From Leptodactylus fallax (lineage: Eukaryota; Chordata; Amphibia; Anura; Leptodactylidae): DNA of 64,000 nt. The stretch is from NCBI GenBank assembly GCA_947044405.1, contig CAMRHE010000018.1, positions 3,782,001 through 3,846,000 of the forward strand, written 5' to 3'. The position numbers were made by a program, and so were the translations under genes. The notes under the pieces are model-generated. The model was not told where the DNA came from. It saw only the letters and a program-made list of their open reading frames with translations, and did not search any database. Shown here piece after piece: positions 49,202-60,273 of the stretch; within the stretch, counting starts at the first letter, position 1, and the number at the start of each line of letters is the position of its first letter.

Positions 49202-49915
49202 TTAAAGGAATTCTATCATTGGGGAAATGTGTTTTTAACTGAAGCAATGTTGGAATAGACTTTATAAAGGCTATTCTACTCCTACCTTTACATTTCTTCT
49301 CCTCGCCGCCGTTTGTCCAAAAAAAAACATTTTATTCTCATATTTTAATTATGCTCAAGGAGCATCGGGGGCATTCACCCTGTGCTCCGAGCACCCCTAC
49401 GTCATTGCCACAACCCGCCTCCAGCGCTGCTTTTTCACGCCCCCTGCATCTTCTTCTGTTTATCTTGCATCTGCTTTCTTCATCGGCCATATTTCTGAAG
49501 TACACTGGTATAAGAAACTAAACAAAAATGGCCAAAGGAGCATGCTCCATCGGCTCTGCCTGAACTCAAAGTGGCTCCGGCAGCCATTTTTGTTTAGTTT
49601 CCTACACCAGTGTACTCCAGAAAAATGGCTGACGGAGGAGGAAGCAGATGCAAGATGAAAAGAAGAAGACGCAGGGGGGCGTGAAAAGCAGCCCTAGAGG
49701 CGGGTTGCGGCAATGACGCGGGGGTGCTCAGAGTACAGGGGGAACGCCGCCGGTGCTACCTGAGCATAATTTACATATGAGAATAAAATGTTTTTTTGGA
49801 CAAATGGCTGCATGGAGAAGAAAAGTAAAGGCAGGAGTAGAATAGCCTTTATAAAAGCTATTCCAACAATGCTTCAGTTAAAAACAGGTTTCACCAATGA
49901 TAGAATCCCTTTAAT
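49202..49915. mobile_element. 714-bp palindromic TTAA MITE
   Basis: TTAA at both ends; the inverted arms run nearly the whole length (TTAAAGGAATTCTATCATTG to TGATAGAATCCCTTTAA). The centre (AACTAAACAAAAATGGCC / GGCAGCCATTTTTGTTTAG) makes it a very long hairpin. A shorter relative is at 17882-18402. Confidence 0.92.
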
Positions 49916-50387
49916 GTATAACCAGTAAATGTTTTATAACAAACTGCACTACCAGAGAGGATTGTACTATAGCAGTGGTCGGCAACCCCTGGCACGCGTG
50001 CCGAGAGTGGCATGCAAGGCTTATTTCCCTGGCATGGTGGAGTCCTCACCCAGCAGTTTCGATCGGACCAAACACGGCCGAAACGAAACTGCTATTATTA
50101 TACTGTGGGGTCTCTTCAGACCCCAGAGTATAATAAGCGGAGCCCCCGGGGAGGTGATCAAACATAAAAAAAACAATGTTAACTCACCTTCCCTGGATCC
50201 GCAGCCGCCCTGTGCTCTTCGGGCGCTTCTGCCTGACGTAAGAGATTGCTGACAGGGCCTCAGGGGTCACGTCGACGTCATTACGCATAATGACGCGACG
50301 TGACCCCTGAGACCGAATCAGTGGTCGCTGACGTCAGGGAGAAGCGCCCACACAGCGGCTGAGGAGTGCAGGAAAAAGTGAGTAAGG

Positions 50388-50660
50388 GTGCGTTCACATA
50401 TGTCCGGCGCAGCGATGCCAGGACAGATGCCATAGTTTTCTATGGGATCGGTTCTGGCACAAGAGGCATCAGTTCTGGCGCCATATCTGTGCCTCAGCCG
50501 GATGGAAAAACGTTACCTGCAGCGTTTTTCCATCCGGCTTCCTTAAAATTTCATTAGCGCGGGGTGCTGCCTGAAGATGGATGCGGCATCACCCGGCTTC
50601 TGCACAGTCTATGTACAGTAGTGAAGCCGGTAATTGCCTGCTTCACTACTGTACCTGAGT
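50388..50660. mobile_element. Partial MITE, GGGTGCGTTCACAT start
   Basis: Begins after TAA with GGGTGCGTTCACATATGTCC and contains inverted CGTTACCTGCAGCG and GATGGAAAAACG pieces. No matching right end was found. Confidence 0.45.
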
Positions 50661-51442
50661 GAATTGCTCAGGATTCCTTAAAGCTATAAAGAAACGCTTG
50701 GATTCATTTTAAAGATGAGAATCTCATCTTTAAAATGATACCAAGATCACCATGATCGTCCTTAAACATCCTGAGCGATTCGCTGGTGAAAACGATGTTC
50801 GGCATTGAAATCCCAATGCAGATCTCAATTCCCGCCATCGTTTTAACAGAGAATCGTTCTGAATCTGTAAGGTCTATCATGGCGATCTTGGTATCTTATT
50901 AAAGATGATATTCTCATCTTTAAAATGAATCCAGTTGCATCTTTGTGGCCCTAACAGATCCTTAGAAATGGGGCTCTAAAAGTGCCACCCCCTCCTGCCT
51001 CAGGCAGCATCTTAGAGCTAAGGAAGGAGGGGGAGGAGGAGCTGCAGAGACAATGATAAATCATCATTGTCTGTGCATAAGCTGCAGATGACCCCAGGGG
51101 GGGTAGTAGGGACTTCTGTCCATGTTATCCCCTCTCCTATTAATTAGAGAGCATACTGTACTTCTGCTCTCTGATTGTCACATAGAGGGATAATGTAATA
51201 CCCCTCTGAGCCTAATCACATAACCAGGAAGTTATTGGCGCTGTGACCCAGACATTTACCATCCTCCAGGTTGCAGCGCCAAAAGTGTTGCACCAAATAC
51301 TTACACAACACATGCACAAAGTCACCAATAAAGTTTACATTTTTTCACTGTCCCTGTCCTGTCCATACCTGATCTTTATAGAGTAAAATACGCCACCCAC
51401 CTCTCTAGTTATATCCGTTACACGCTAAAATAATAGCAATAG

Positions 51443-54010
51443 CAGGATAATACTGTGTGCAGGGGCCACTATAGAGGATAATACCGTGCGCAGGGGCCGC
51501 TATGGAGGCTAATACCGTGCGCAGGGGCCGCTATGGAGGCTAATACCGTGCGCAGGGGCCGCTATGGAGGCTAATACCGTGCGCAGGGGCCGCTATGGAG
51601 GCTAATACCGTGCGCAGGGGCCGCTATGGAGGCTAATACCGGCGCGCAGGGCCCGTGCGCAGGGGCCGCTATGGAGGCTAATACCGTGCGCAGGGGCCGC
51701 TATGGAGGCTAATACCGTGCGCAGGGGCCGCTATGGAGGCTAATACCGTGCGCAGGGGCCGCTATGGAGGCTAATACCGTGCGCAGGGGCCGCTATGGAG
51801 GCTAATACCGTGCGCAGGGGCCGCTATGGAGGCTAATACCGTGCGCAGGGGCCGCTATGGAGGCTAATACCGTGCGCAGGGGCCGCTATGGAGGCTAATA
51901 CCGTGCGCAGGGGCCGCTATGGAGGCTAATACCGTGCGCAGGGGCCGCTATGGAGGCTAATACCGTGCGCAGGGGCCGCTATGGAGGCTAATACCGTGCG
52001 CAGGGGCCGCTATGGGGCATAATACCGTGCGCAGGGGCCGCTATGGGACATAATACCGTGCGCAGGGGCCGCTATGGGACATAATACCGTGCGCAGGGGC
52101 CGCTATGGGACATAATACCGTGCGCAGGGGCCGCTATGGGACATAATACCGTGCGCAGGGGCCGCTATGGGACATAATACCGTGCGCAGGGGCCGCTATG
52201 GGACATAACCGTGCGCAGGGGCCGCATGGGACATAATACCGTGCGCAGGGGCCGCATGGGACAAACCGGCGCAGGGGCGCGGGCAACCGGCGCAGGGGCT
52301 GGGCACCGGCGCAGGGGCCGCTATGGGACATAATACCGGCGCAGGGGCCGCTATGGGACATAATACCGTGCGCAGGGGCCGCTATGGGACATAATACCGT
52401 GCGCAGGGGCCGCTATGGGACATAATACCGTGCGCAGGGGCCGCTATGGGACATAATACCGTGCGCAGGGGCCGCTATGGGACATAATACCGTGCGCAGG
52501 GGCCGCTATGGGACATAATACCGTGCGCAGGGGCCGCTATGGGACATAATACCGTGCGCAGGGGCCGCTATGGGACATAATACCGTGCGCAGGGGCCGCT
52601 ATGGGACATAATACCGTGCGCAGGGGCCGCTATGGGACATAATACCGTGCGCAGGGGCCGCTATGGGACATAATACCGTGCGCAGGGGCCGCTATGGGAC
52701 ATAATACCGTGCGCAGGGGCCGCTATGGGACATAATACCGTGCGCAGGGGCCGCTATGGGACATAATACCGTGCGCAGGGGCCGCTATGGGACATAATAC
52801 CGTGCGCAGGGGCCGCTATGGGACATAATACCGTGCGCAGGGGCCGCTATGGGACATAATACCGTGCGCAGGGGCCGCTATGGGACATAATACCGTGCGC
52901 AGGGGCCGCTATGGGACATAATACCGTGCGCAGGGGCCGCTATGGGACATAATACCGTGCGCAGGGGCCGCTATGGGACATAATACCGTGCGCAGGGGCC
53001 GCTATGGGACATAATACCGTGCGCAGGGGCCGCTATGGGACAAAACCGTGCGCAGGGGCCGCTATGGGACATAATACCGTGCGCAGGGGCCGCTATGGGA
53101 CATAATACCGTGCGCAGGGGCCGCTATGGGACATAATACCGTGCGCAGGGGCCGCTATGGGACATAATACCGTGCGCAGGGGCCGCTATGGGACATAATA
53201 CCGTGCGCAGGGGCCGCTATGGGACATAATACCGTGCGCAGGGGCCGCTATGGGACATAATACCGTGCGCAGGGGCCGCTATGGGACATAATACCGTGCG
53301 CAGGGGCCGCTATGGGACATAATACCGTGCGCAGGGGCCGCTATGGGACATAATACCGTGCGCAGGGGCCGCTATGGGACATAATACCGTGCGCAGGGGC
53401 CGCTATGGGACATAATACCGTGCGCAGGGGCCGCTATGGGACATAATACCGTGCGCAGGGGCCGCTATGGGACAACCGGCGCGGGGCATGGGACATAATA
53501 CCGTGCGCAGGGGCCGCTATGGGACATAATACCGTGCGCAGGGGCCGCTATGGGACATAATACCGTGCGCAGGGGCCGCTATGGGACATAATACCGTGCG
53601 CAGGGGCCGCTATGGGACATAATACCGTGCGCAGGGGCCGCTATGGGACATAATACCGTGCGCAGGGGCCGCTATGGGACATAATACCGTGCGCAGGGGC
53701 CGCTATGGGACATAATACCGTGCGCAGGGGCCGCTATGGGACATAATACCGTGCGCAGGGGCCGCTATGGGACATAATACCGTGCGCAGGGGCCGCTATG
53801 AGACATAATACCGTGTGCAGGGGCCGCTATGAGACATAATACCGTGTGCAGGGGCCGCTATGGGACATAATATCGTGTGCAGGGGCCACTATGGGACATA
53901 ATATCGTGTGCAGGGGTTGCTATGGGACATAATACCGTGTGCAGGGGCCGCTATGGGACATAATACCGTGTGCAGGGGCCGCTATGGGACATAATACCGT
54001 GTGCAGGGGT
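51443..54010. repeat. 31-bp tandem array, about 80 copies
   Basis: Period 31 bp (CCGC at 52410 and 52441, and so on), core CCGTGCGCAGGGGCCGCTAT. Two unit types: one with GGAGGCTAAT (about 51494-52010) and one with GGGACATAAT (52011-54000), with a mixed unit GGGGCATAAT at the boundary (52012-52024). Edge units have TGTGTGC or TGTGCA where core units have TGCGC, consistent with CpG decay outside the homogenised core. Three CpGs per unit. Irregular patches at about 51643-51660, 52207-52315, 53041-53047 and 53474-53490. Not a CRISPR array: there are no spacers. Confidence 0.96.
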
Positions 54011-54090
54011 TGTCAGACTTACAATTATTGACCGGCACTCCGAGTACCTCAACTTTGATTTTTTTTAATCGAAATCGGCACGCCGAACAA

Positions 54091-54227
54091 AATACAGAAA
54101 TAAGGGAAGAATAAAAAAATGCCACATTTCACAGAAAGGAGACAAAATTTGTTTCTAAAGATTACAAAATTTATTAATGACAAAATTACTGCCAGATAAT
54201 CAAACTTTGTTCGAAAATTACGCTTTA
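54091..54227. other. Junction sequence right of the hAT-like element
   Basis: AT-rich, not matched to the related copy at 20117-23271. The lost right end of the element should lie here. Confidence 0.3.
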
Positions 54228-54428
54228 GGGCATAAACGCAGCTTTTTTGTTGCACATTTTAATGCGTTTTTTTGAGCCAGAAGTGGATTGAGCAGAAGGG
54301 AGACGTATTAGAGCTTCCTATATATTTCCAGCTCATTTTGTAGTCATTTTTTGGCTTTGGCTCAAAAAACCGCAGCTAAATCACCAACAAAAAAAAAAGC
54401 TGCATTTCCTCAATGTGGGGTCTTAGCC
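54228..54428. mobile_element. Harbinger-type MITE, GGCTAAGCCCCAC family, copy 4 (decayed)
   Basis: AACGCAGCTTTTTTGTTGC and GGGGTCTTAGCC are the family ends. TTA on the left only. Confidence 0.6.
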
Positions 54429-55393
54429 ACAAGGGGTTTTCCCACGCAACAAGTTATTGCCTATCCATAAGACAGGGGAAAACTTGAAAATCAGCGGGGG
54501 GGTCTGACCGCTCAGATCTCCACTGATCAAGAGAACGGGCACTTTGTCCCTTGTTCTTTATGGAGTGGTGTTCAGGCAGTGAAAGCACTACTCCATTCAT
54601 TTCAATTGGGATGCCAGAGATAGCTGAGCTTTGTACTTTGGTTATCTCTGGCACTCCCATTGAAATGAATGGAGCAGTGTGCACACTGCCCGACCACTAC
54701 TCTATCTAGAACGAGGGACTTTTGTCTCCTGATCAGGGTCTAAAACAATGAATAAACGTGGTGTAAAGAATATAAACCGTTTTAATGGTGCATTTTCACT
54801 AGCAAATCTGTCCCAGTATTTATGGGGCTGAGAGAAACAGCCAAGTGTTATAAATGACTGTGTCGATCAGTCCATAGGCATTGAATGGAGCCGCAGTGCA
54901 CATGCTTGACAGACACGCCAAAGACTTAAACGGAATATCCGATATATTTTTAGGACCTGGATTCCAAACATCATAGTCATGTATAATGCTAGGAACCACT
55001 GCCTTCCCAAGGGAATACTGTTCTTTACTGAAAACATGATTAAAGTTTGGGATGGTAGAACCACGGGGAGGAAGGAACTCCCAGCATCATGGATGACTAT
55101 GATGCTTCGATTTTGGGTCCCTGCTCAGTCTTTGGTCCAGGAAATATGGCCAACATAAGGTCCGCATATCACAGATCAAATATGCCTGTATGAAGCCAGA
55201 CTAAGCCTGGGTTCACACTGTGCTTTTTTAAATTAAGAACTGCACTTTTTTTTGCAGTAATGAGCACCTTTTACTATGCATTTCATGCACTAATTTTTAC
55301 AATGCCAGTAAACCAGCGGATTTCAATTTAATGGCCATTAGCTTACAGGTGACATGTATTAGAAAATGTTTGCAATGATGTTACATCAGTCAG
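54429..55393. other. Intronic sequence with overlapping frog repeat fragments
   Basis: About 54430-54720 carries a palindrome (CCATTCATTTCAATTGGGAT / ATTGAAATGAATGG). About 54945-55150 carries inverted ATCATAGTCATG pieces like 2389-2612. No clean ends, no coding. Confidence 0.4.
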
Positions 55394-55625
55394 CATCGAG
55401 AGGCAAGAAGTGGAAATGGTTAAGTCATACAAGTACTTGGGCATATACCTGGACAATAAACTAGACTGGAGACTGAGTGCTGAAAAGGTGTTCAAGAAGG
55501 GGACAAGTAGGCTATTTTTTTCTTAGGCAGCTGAGGTCATTTGAGGTAAGTAGCGAGTTACTGGAAATTTTCTATCAATCTATGATTGTGAGGGCTTTGT
55601 TCTATGCAAACACTGCTTGGGGGGG
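55394..55625 (+). pseudogene. LINE reverse-transcriptase fragment
   Basis: Reads EMVKSYKYLGIYLDNKLDWR, then, after a one-base shift in a T-run near 55520, LRQLRSFEVSSELLEIFYQS and VRALFYANTAWGG. This corresponds to the same RT tail region as 38770-38990 but is a diverged L2/CR1-type copy. Both ends are truncated. Confidence 0.82.
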
Positions 55626-57474
55626 AAGGGATACAAGGCCATACATGTGAACCTGTCTATGATACACAGATAATGTACAAACAGAACAGAATCTCTCGTA
55701 AATAAAGGCCAGATAAAATTTTATATTAAACAGTTGCAATGGATACGTCCAAATGCCTGTCCGAACCTCACCATGGCGGCACTCAGAAAGCGGGTTGAGG
55801 CAGCTATTCTCTACTGACATGTCCTAGCCTAGAAGTTAACAAGCACTAATTCTTTCCAGCTGTCTCAGTAATGTAGAGCCTGTAAGTATTTATAATAGGA
55901 ACCATTCAGTTTTATTAAGATACAAGACCTGTGATATAAATGTGTTTCAACTTTGTATGTTGCACAAAGCACAGTCTGTTTTGCAACTCTGATCGTGTCT
56001 ATAGCAGTGAGGAAACCTAGACGGGTGAATAAACCCTTATTCAGAAACTACTGCCATTAGCACCAGCAAGGTCCAGAGTGTTAGTATCAGGAGATGGTCA
56101 CTCTCCATAAAGGCCCATAATGCTGATTATAGCGGAGCGTCAGTGTAGAACCTGTAATTCAGGCCACAGGCTTTGGTAAGTGATCCTCTCCTCCAATGCT
56201 CACTCTTTCCTGTTGCTTGGATGGGTAAGAAAGTGGGCAGAAAACTGTGCACTATTTCAGACTCAGTAAAACTACAACTCCCAGCATATCAGCTATAGTT
56301 GCAGGATACTGGCGTGCAGAATCTTTTACACTTTGGTTGGTAAAGCAGTTCGATTCAGTCAGCGAAGCAAGCATTCCTTCACACAGTAACCAGCTGTAGG
56401 CATTATTATGTCAGCTATTAAATTAAGAGAGCACATAAAAGTAATAATTATGTTGCTACATGTGCTAGTCATATATAATTTACTACAAGAAGGATACATA
56501 CTTCAGGAAGGATCACAATAAACGGAAATACCCATGCTTAATGTGACAAGTCAATCATAACTCCAATAGCATTCATCTCAATCTATATAAAAGACATGAA
56601 TAATTTGTTACAGTAATGCTTTAGCTACCACTGGCTCCTTGTAAGAACAACTCTAAAATCAGATAAAGATTAAGAAGACAGTCAGTGCCATACCTACGAT
56701 CCATCAGAGGAATACTCCTAACATAACCTCCAAAAGAATTTGATGCTGAATTTGTCAGGCAGAAAATTTCTGCTTCAGGAATTCGAATCAGAATTTGGAA
56801 GTCAAATTTGATGCCAATTCTGCTCCAAAAACAGCATCATATTCATTCCAATGGGACTTTCAGGAAGATTCTGCCTGAAGAACGAGCAGATTGCTTATTT
56901 TTCCTGTTGACTACAAAAAAAAAAAAAAAAAATAAATCTACCAATTTGAAGAGGAATTTGGGGCAGAAAATTCCTCTGTGTGAACATACCCTTAAAGGGG
57001 TTTCCAGGAATTAAATATAGATAACCTATCCTTTGGATAGGTCACCAACTTGTGACCAATGGAGTCCTAACATTTGAAACTCTGACAGATCAGCTAGCTG
57101 AAAAGGCTGCAGCATTCAGGTGAGCAATGTGACCTCTTCACTGAATACCAAGCAGAGTGACGTACATACAAAAAAATGACATAGGATGACAGCAATGGAC
57201 TCCAAAGCAAACAATATGACTGACGCTGTCTTCCATCATGTTTGCAACTGAAGAAAAACTCCTTCATGCAGGTCTTTTTCTTCCTTCAGAAAAAAAAAAA
57301 AAAAAAAAAAAAACACATGATGGAAGATAGCATACATCTTGTTTTTTACATAGGGGTGAATGCCAACAGACTCCATCTGCATCTGTCATTTAATGTCCCT
57401 TGCTCTCATCCTGTGATGGATGAAAGCAAAGTTCCTTGAACATAGCCTAGGAAGGATTTCAGAAATAGAAGTGT
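55626..57474. other. Anonymous intronic sequence
   Basis: Holds a ZNF143-like ACTACAACTCCCAGCAT (56271-56287) and a lone TTAA-MITE terminus at about 56992 (TTAAAGGGGTTTCCAGG), plus A-runs. No exon recognised. Confidence 0.4.
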
Positions 57475-57773
57475 AAGTAGTTTATTTTTGTCAATTAACA
57501 GAATTAAGTATCTAAATCAAATCAAGATTAGGAGTGCTGGAAATAATGGTATGGCCCCCACCGACCATGATCTCAAAATCGTCAAGTCTGTCTGGGTTTA
57601 CATGAAGAGACAGAAGGATTTCACCAATCCTACTTTCACGAGAGATCTGTGATTAGTTCTCCAAGATGTCTGGAAGAAGCTCCCTGCCGAGTTCCTTGAA
57701 AAACTGTGTGCAAGTGAACCTAGAAGAATTAATGCTGTTTTCAGAGCAAAGGATGGTCATTCACTTAAATTTG

Positions 57774-58187
57774 ATAAACGGATTTTCCAGTCCCAAATGG
57801 ATTTTTCATACTGGTGACCTATTCACCAGATAGGCAATCAGCATCTGATCTGTGAGGGTCTGACACATGGACCCCAAACAGGTCAGCTGTTCCTGCAGCT
57901 GCTGCAGTATATAGGGAGCATTTGCGGTCTGCTAATATTCAAGTAAAAGGAGCAGAGTTGTTGTCCTCCGAAACCACTGTTATACAATGGATGGGTCTGC
58001 TGCTTTTTCTCCTATTACTTGAACAGGAGAAGACTTCAAGTGTTCCCCGTTTACTGCAGCTACTTATGGCGCTCAGAGGCTGCCGGAAAAGATGAAATTT
58101 GTCAGACACCCACAGGTCAAATACTGATGGCTTATCCAAAAAATTATCAGAAATGAAAAATTAATTTGGATAAGAAAACTGCTTTAA
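57774..58187. mobile_element. TTAA MITE, GGATTTTCCAG family
   Basis: Left ATAAACGGATTTTCCAGTCC (TTAA mutated), right GGATAAGAAAACTGCTTTAA. The internal ATGGATGGGTCTGCTGC region is palindromic with TACTTGAACAGGAG / AAGTAAAAGGAGCAG. Inserted in the Tc1 remnant. Confidence 0.65.
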
Positions 58188-58239
58188 CAAAAATAAACTA
58201 TTAATGGGAGTCGGTCACCAGGGTGAAGCAACATAGTTA

Positions 58240-58505
58240 GTCCCAGTTCACATCTGCGTTCGGGCCATTCCATTCCCCTCTCCGCATGAAAAATGCGGAG
58301 AAAAAAAAAAGTCCTGCAAGCAGCACTTTTCTCTCCGCATTTTTCGTGCGTAAACCGAGCGGAAACCACACGGACCCCATTATAGTCTATGGGGTCCGCC
58401 GGTTTCCTAAGGTAACCGCTTTTTTATGCAGATTAGGTTTCCGCTCGGGGGGGTCCCCAAGCAGACTGCCCAAACGAAAACCCATGTGCAGATGTGAACT
58501 GGGCC
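58240..58505. mobile_element. MITE, TTCACATCTG family, nested
   Basis: Starts GTCCCAGTTCACATCTGCG, ends GCAGATGTGAACTGGGCC, flanked by TTA (58237-58239, 58506-58508). The interior has CCCCATTATAGTCTATGGGG. Confidence 0.82.
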
Positions 58506-58914
58506 TTAGACAGGTCAGACTCAACTGACATTTTCCCCAATGAAAATTTGTTCATCCATTGCAGAGATATTCATTTATTTCACAATATGTAAATGAGCAG
58601 TCTCGAGCATCGGGGGCGGCTCTGTTGCTTCAAACTACTATGCCCCACACTGCTCTAATATGCCAGTGTGAATGCAAGAATACAAGCCCAGGCGAGATTT
58701 CAGCATAGCTCCCTGGACCCGTCACTCAAAGAAGGGAAGAGGGAATCAGGACATATTGGATCAGTACAAGATGTAGCAGTTTGGATCAACGGAACAGCCC
58801 TTAGTGCTCCAGATTGCTCATTTGCATATAGTGAAATAAATGAATAACTCCACAACAGCAGCACAAATTTTCATGGGGGAAAGACATTACATTTGGGTGA
58901 GCCTGACCTATCTA

Positions 58915-59573
58915 CCGTGTTTCTCTGAAAATAAGACAGGGTCTTATGTTATTTTTTGCTCCAAAAGATGGGTTAGGGCTTATTTTCAGGGGATGTCTTA
59001 TCTTTTTCCATGAACAACACTCCACTCACCAGACCCCCTTACTCCCAAAACAATTAGAGTCTGCAAGTGCCAATGGTGGATGGGCTCTCGCACACAGATC
59101 TGAGTCACTCCTGTCAAAGGCCTGTCAATGTCAGGTCCCTTCCACTGCAGCCAAGTGTAGCAGTTGGCTGCCCCTGGTAACCGGAAGCAGCCACAACAGA
59201 ATAATGCCAGCAGGACTAGCTGATCTGTGTGTGAGAGCCCAGCACTAGCGGTAGTCAACCCTTATTGTTGTGGAGAACTCTCTCACTAGTGCCATCTTGT
59301 ACCGATAGCTCACTTTAAAATCAATGGCCGATTCTTTTGGGGGTGTCTGCTTTCTTTTAGGAGTACGATTTTTTGGGGGTGTCCGCTTTCTTTGATGAAG
59401 GGTCTACTTTGTCAGTTCTGCTGTATTCTATTTACTTTTTTACATGTATAGCTGCCTGGCCACTTTTTTAATGAACTGTAACTAGGGCTTATTTTCGGAG
59501 CTTACTCCAAAAATCCTGAAAAATCATGCTAGGGCTTATTTTCGGGGTAGGGCTTATTTTCGGAGAAACACGG
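58915..59573. mobile_element. DNA transposon derivative with CCGTGTTTCTC termini, nested
   Basis: Left CCGTGTTTCTCTGAAAATAA, right TTATTTTCGGAGAAACACGG. The subterminal AGGGCTTATTTTC motif is repeated several times near both ends. No transposase. This repeat type (GAAAATAAGAC ends) is widespread in vertebrates; the superfamily is not settled here because the duplication is unclear. Confidence 0.78.
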
Positions 59574-59688
59574 TTTAATATGCTGCACCCTGGTGACAGA
59601 CTCCCTTTAACACTTCTATTAGTGAAAGTATTCTGACTATGCAGTGTGTTTTCCACATCTGTCTAAAGCGTTTGCAGATTTGTGTGTA

Positions 59689-59879
59689 TATACCTATAAA
59701 TACGCACTCATATATATCATACACACAAAGTATATAATATTTCACAGGTTTCAGGGAACCTGAGTGTATATTTTGGGGTATAATAAGTCATGGCTCAGCT
59801 GTGGGTTGTGCCTTGTATGTCCAGTGCAGGGTATATAGCCCTGGTGTACACGGTGAATGACCAATCTCCTGCGTGCTCA
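59689..59879. other. Intron 1 sequence next to the promoter block
   Basis: No recognised feature. Confidence 0.35.
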
Positions 59880-60146
59880 ATGCATTGAGGTGTCAGGCTG
59901 CCATAGGTAAGCCCTCAGGTTGTCAGTGCTGGCAGCATCCTGTTGGAAACCCAAGTACAGGACACGGAAGTGTCAGAGCTGTGCGACGTGTCACTGTAGC
60001 CGGGAAGCCTGCACTGGAGCCCGGCACAGAGCCCTCTGACACGGCTGCTGTCCTGTACCAGCTGTCCTGTACCAGCTGCCCTGCTACACGTCTAATGCAG
60101 AGACATGTAACGTGGTGACGAGAATGCTGAGACATGTAGTGACGAG

Positions 60147-60164
60147 AATGCTGGGAGTTGTAGT
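60147..60164 (-). promoter_or_regulatory. ZNF143/THAP11-like motif in intron 1 near the promoter
   Basis: The minus strand reads ACTACAACTCCCAGCATT, close to the vertebrate ZNF143/THAP11 (SBS) consensus ACTACAATTCCCAGCATGC. It lies about 110 bp inside intron 1, within the CpG-rich block. Such sites are common at CpG-island promoters; occupancy is inference. Confidence 0.4.
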
Positions 60165-60273
60165 CGTCTCCCACTAGTTACTAGCCCAGCTATAATAATA
60201 GGCTATAGCCGAGGCTGTATGTACAGGACTGCAGGCAGCAGCGGGTTACCAGGGCACACACATACACACTTAC

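Larger units (their letters stand above)
49973..54090. mobile_element. hAT-like element with expanded 31-bp array
   Basis: The left end CAGTGGTCGGCAACCCCTGG and the following GTTTCGATCGGACCAAACA, CTGCTATTATTATACTGTGG and CpG-rich palindrome (50240-50345) match the reverse complement of 22900-23271. The right end ATCGGCACGCCGAACAAAA matches the inverse of 20130-20150. The right terminal bases and an 8-bp duplication (TACTATAG on the left, 49965-49972) were not found again, so the right edge is lost. Between lie another MITE start (about 50388), a palindromic segment (50660-50950), and the 31-bp array. Confidence 0.78.
58201..59610. mobile_element. TTAA MITE with two nested elements
   Basis: TTAA at 58201-58204 and 59607-59610; termini GGGAGTCGGTCACCAGGGTG and CACCCTGGTGACAGACTCCC are inverted. 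The host site is known exactly from the empty copy at 37191-37680. It contains 58240-58505 and 58915-59573. Confidence 0.88.
57475..59688 (+). mobile_element. Tc1-like remnant hosting four other elements
   Basis: The C-terminal transposase part reads LQDVWKKLPAEFLEKLCASE and RRINAVFRAKDGHS (about 57655-57765). After 2 kb of other elements the right end resumes at 59611 (ACTTCTATTAGTGAAAGTAT, TCTAAAGCGTTTGCAGA). Joining AACTATTAA (to 58204) to CACTTCTATT (59611) gives the sequence seen uninterrupted at 37591-37620. Confidence 0.8.

Noticed and set aside
52134..52361. Open frame in the 31-bp array
   Set aside because: Exists only because irregular units remove stops; the period is not a multiple of three.
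51443..54010. CRISPR-like regular array
   Set aside because: Units are contiguous without unique spacers, and the DNA is vertebrate intron.
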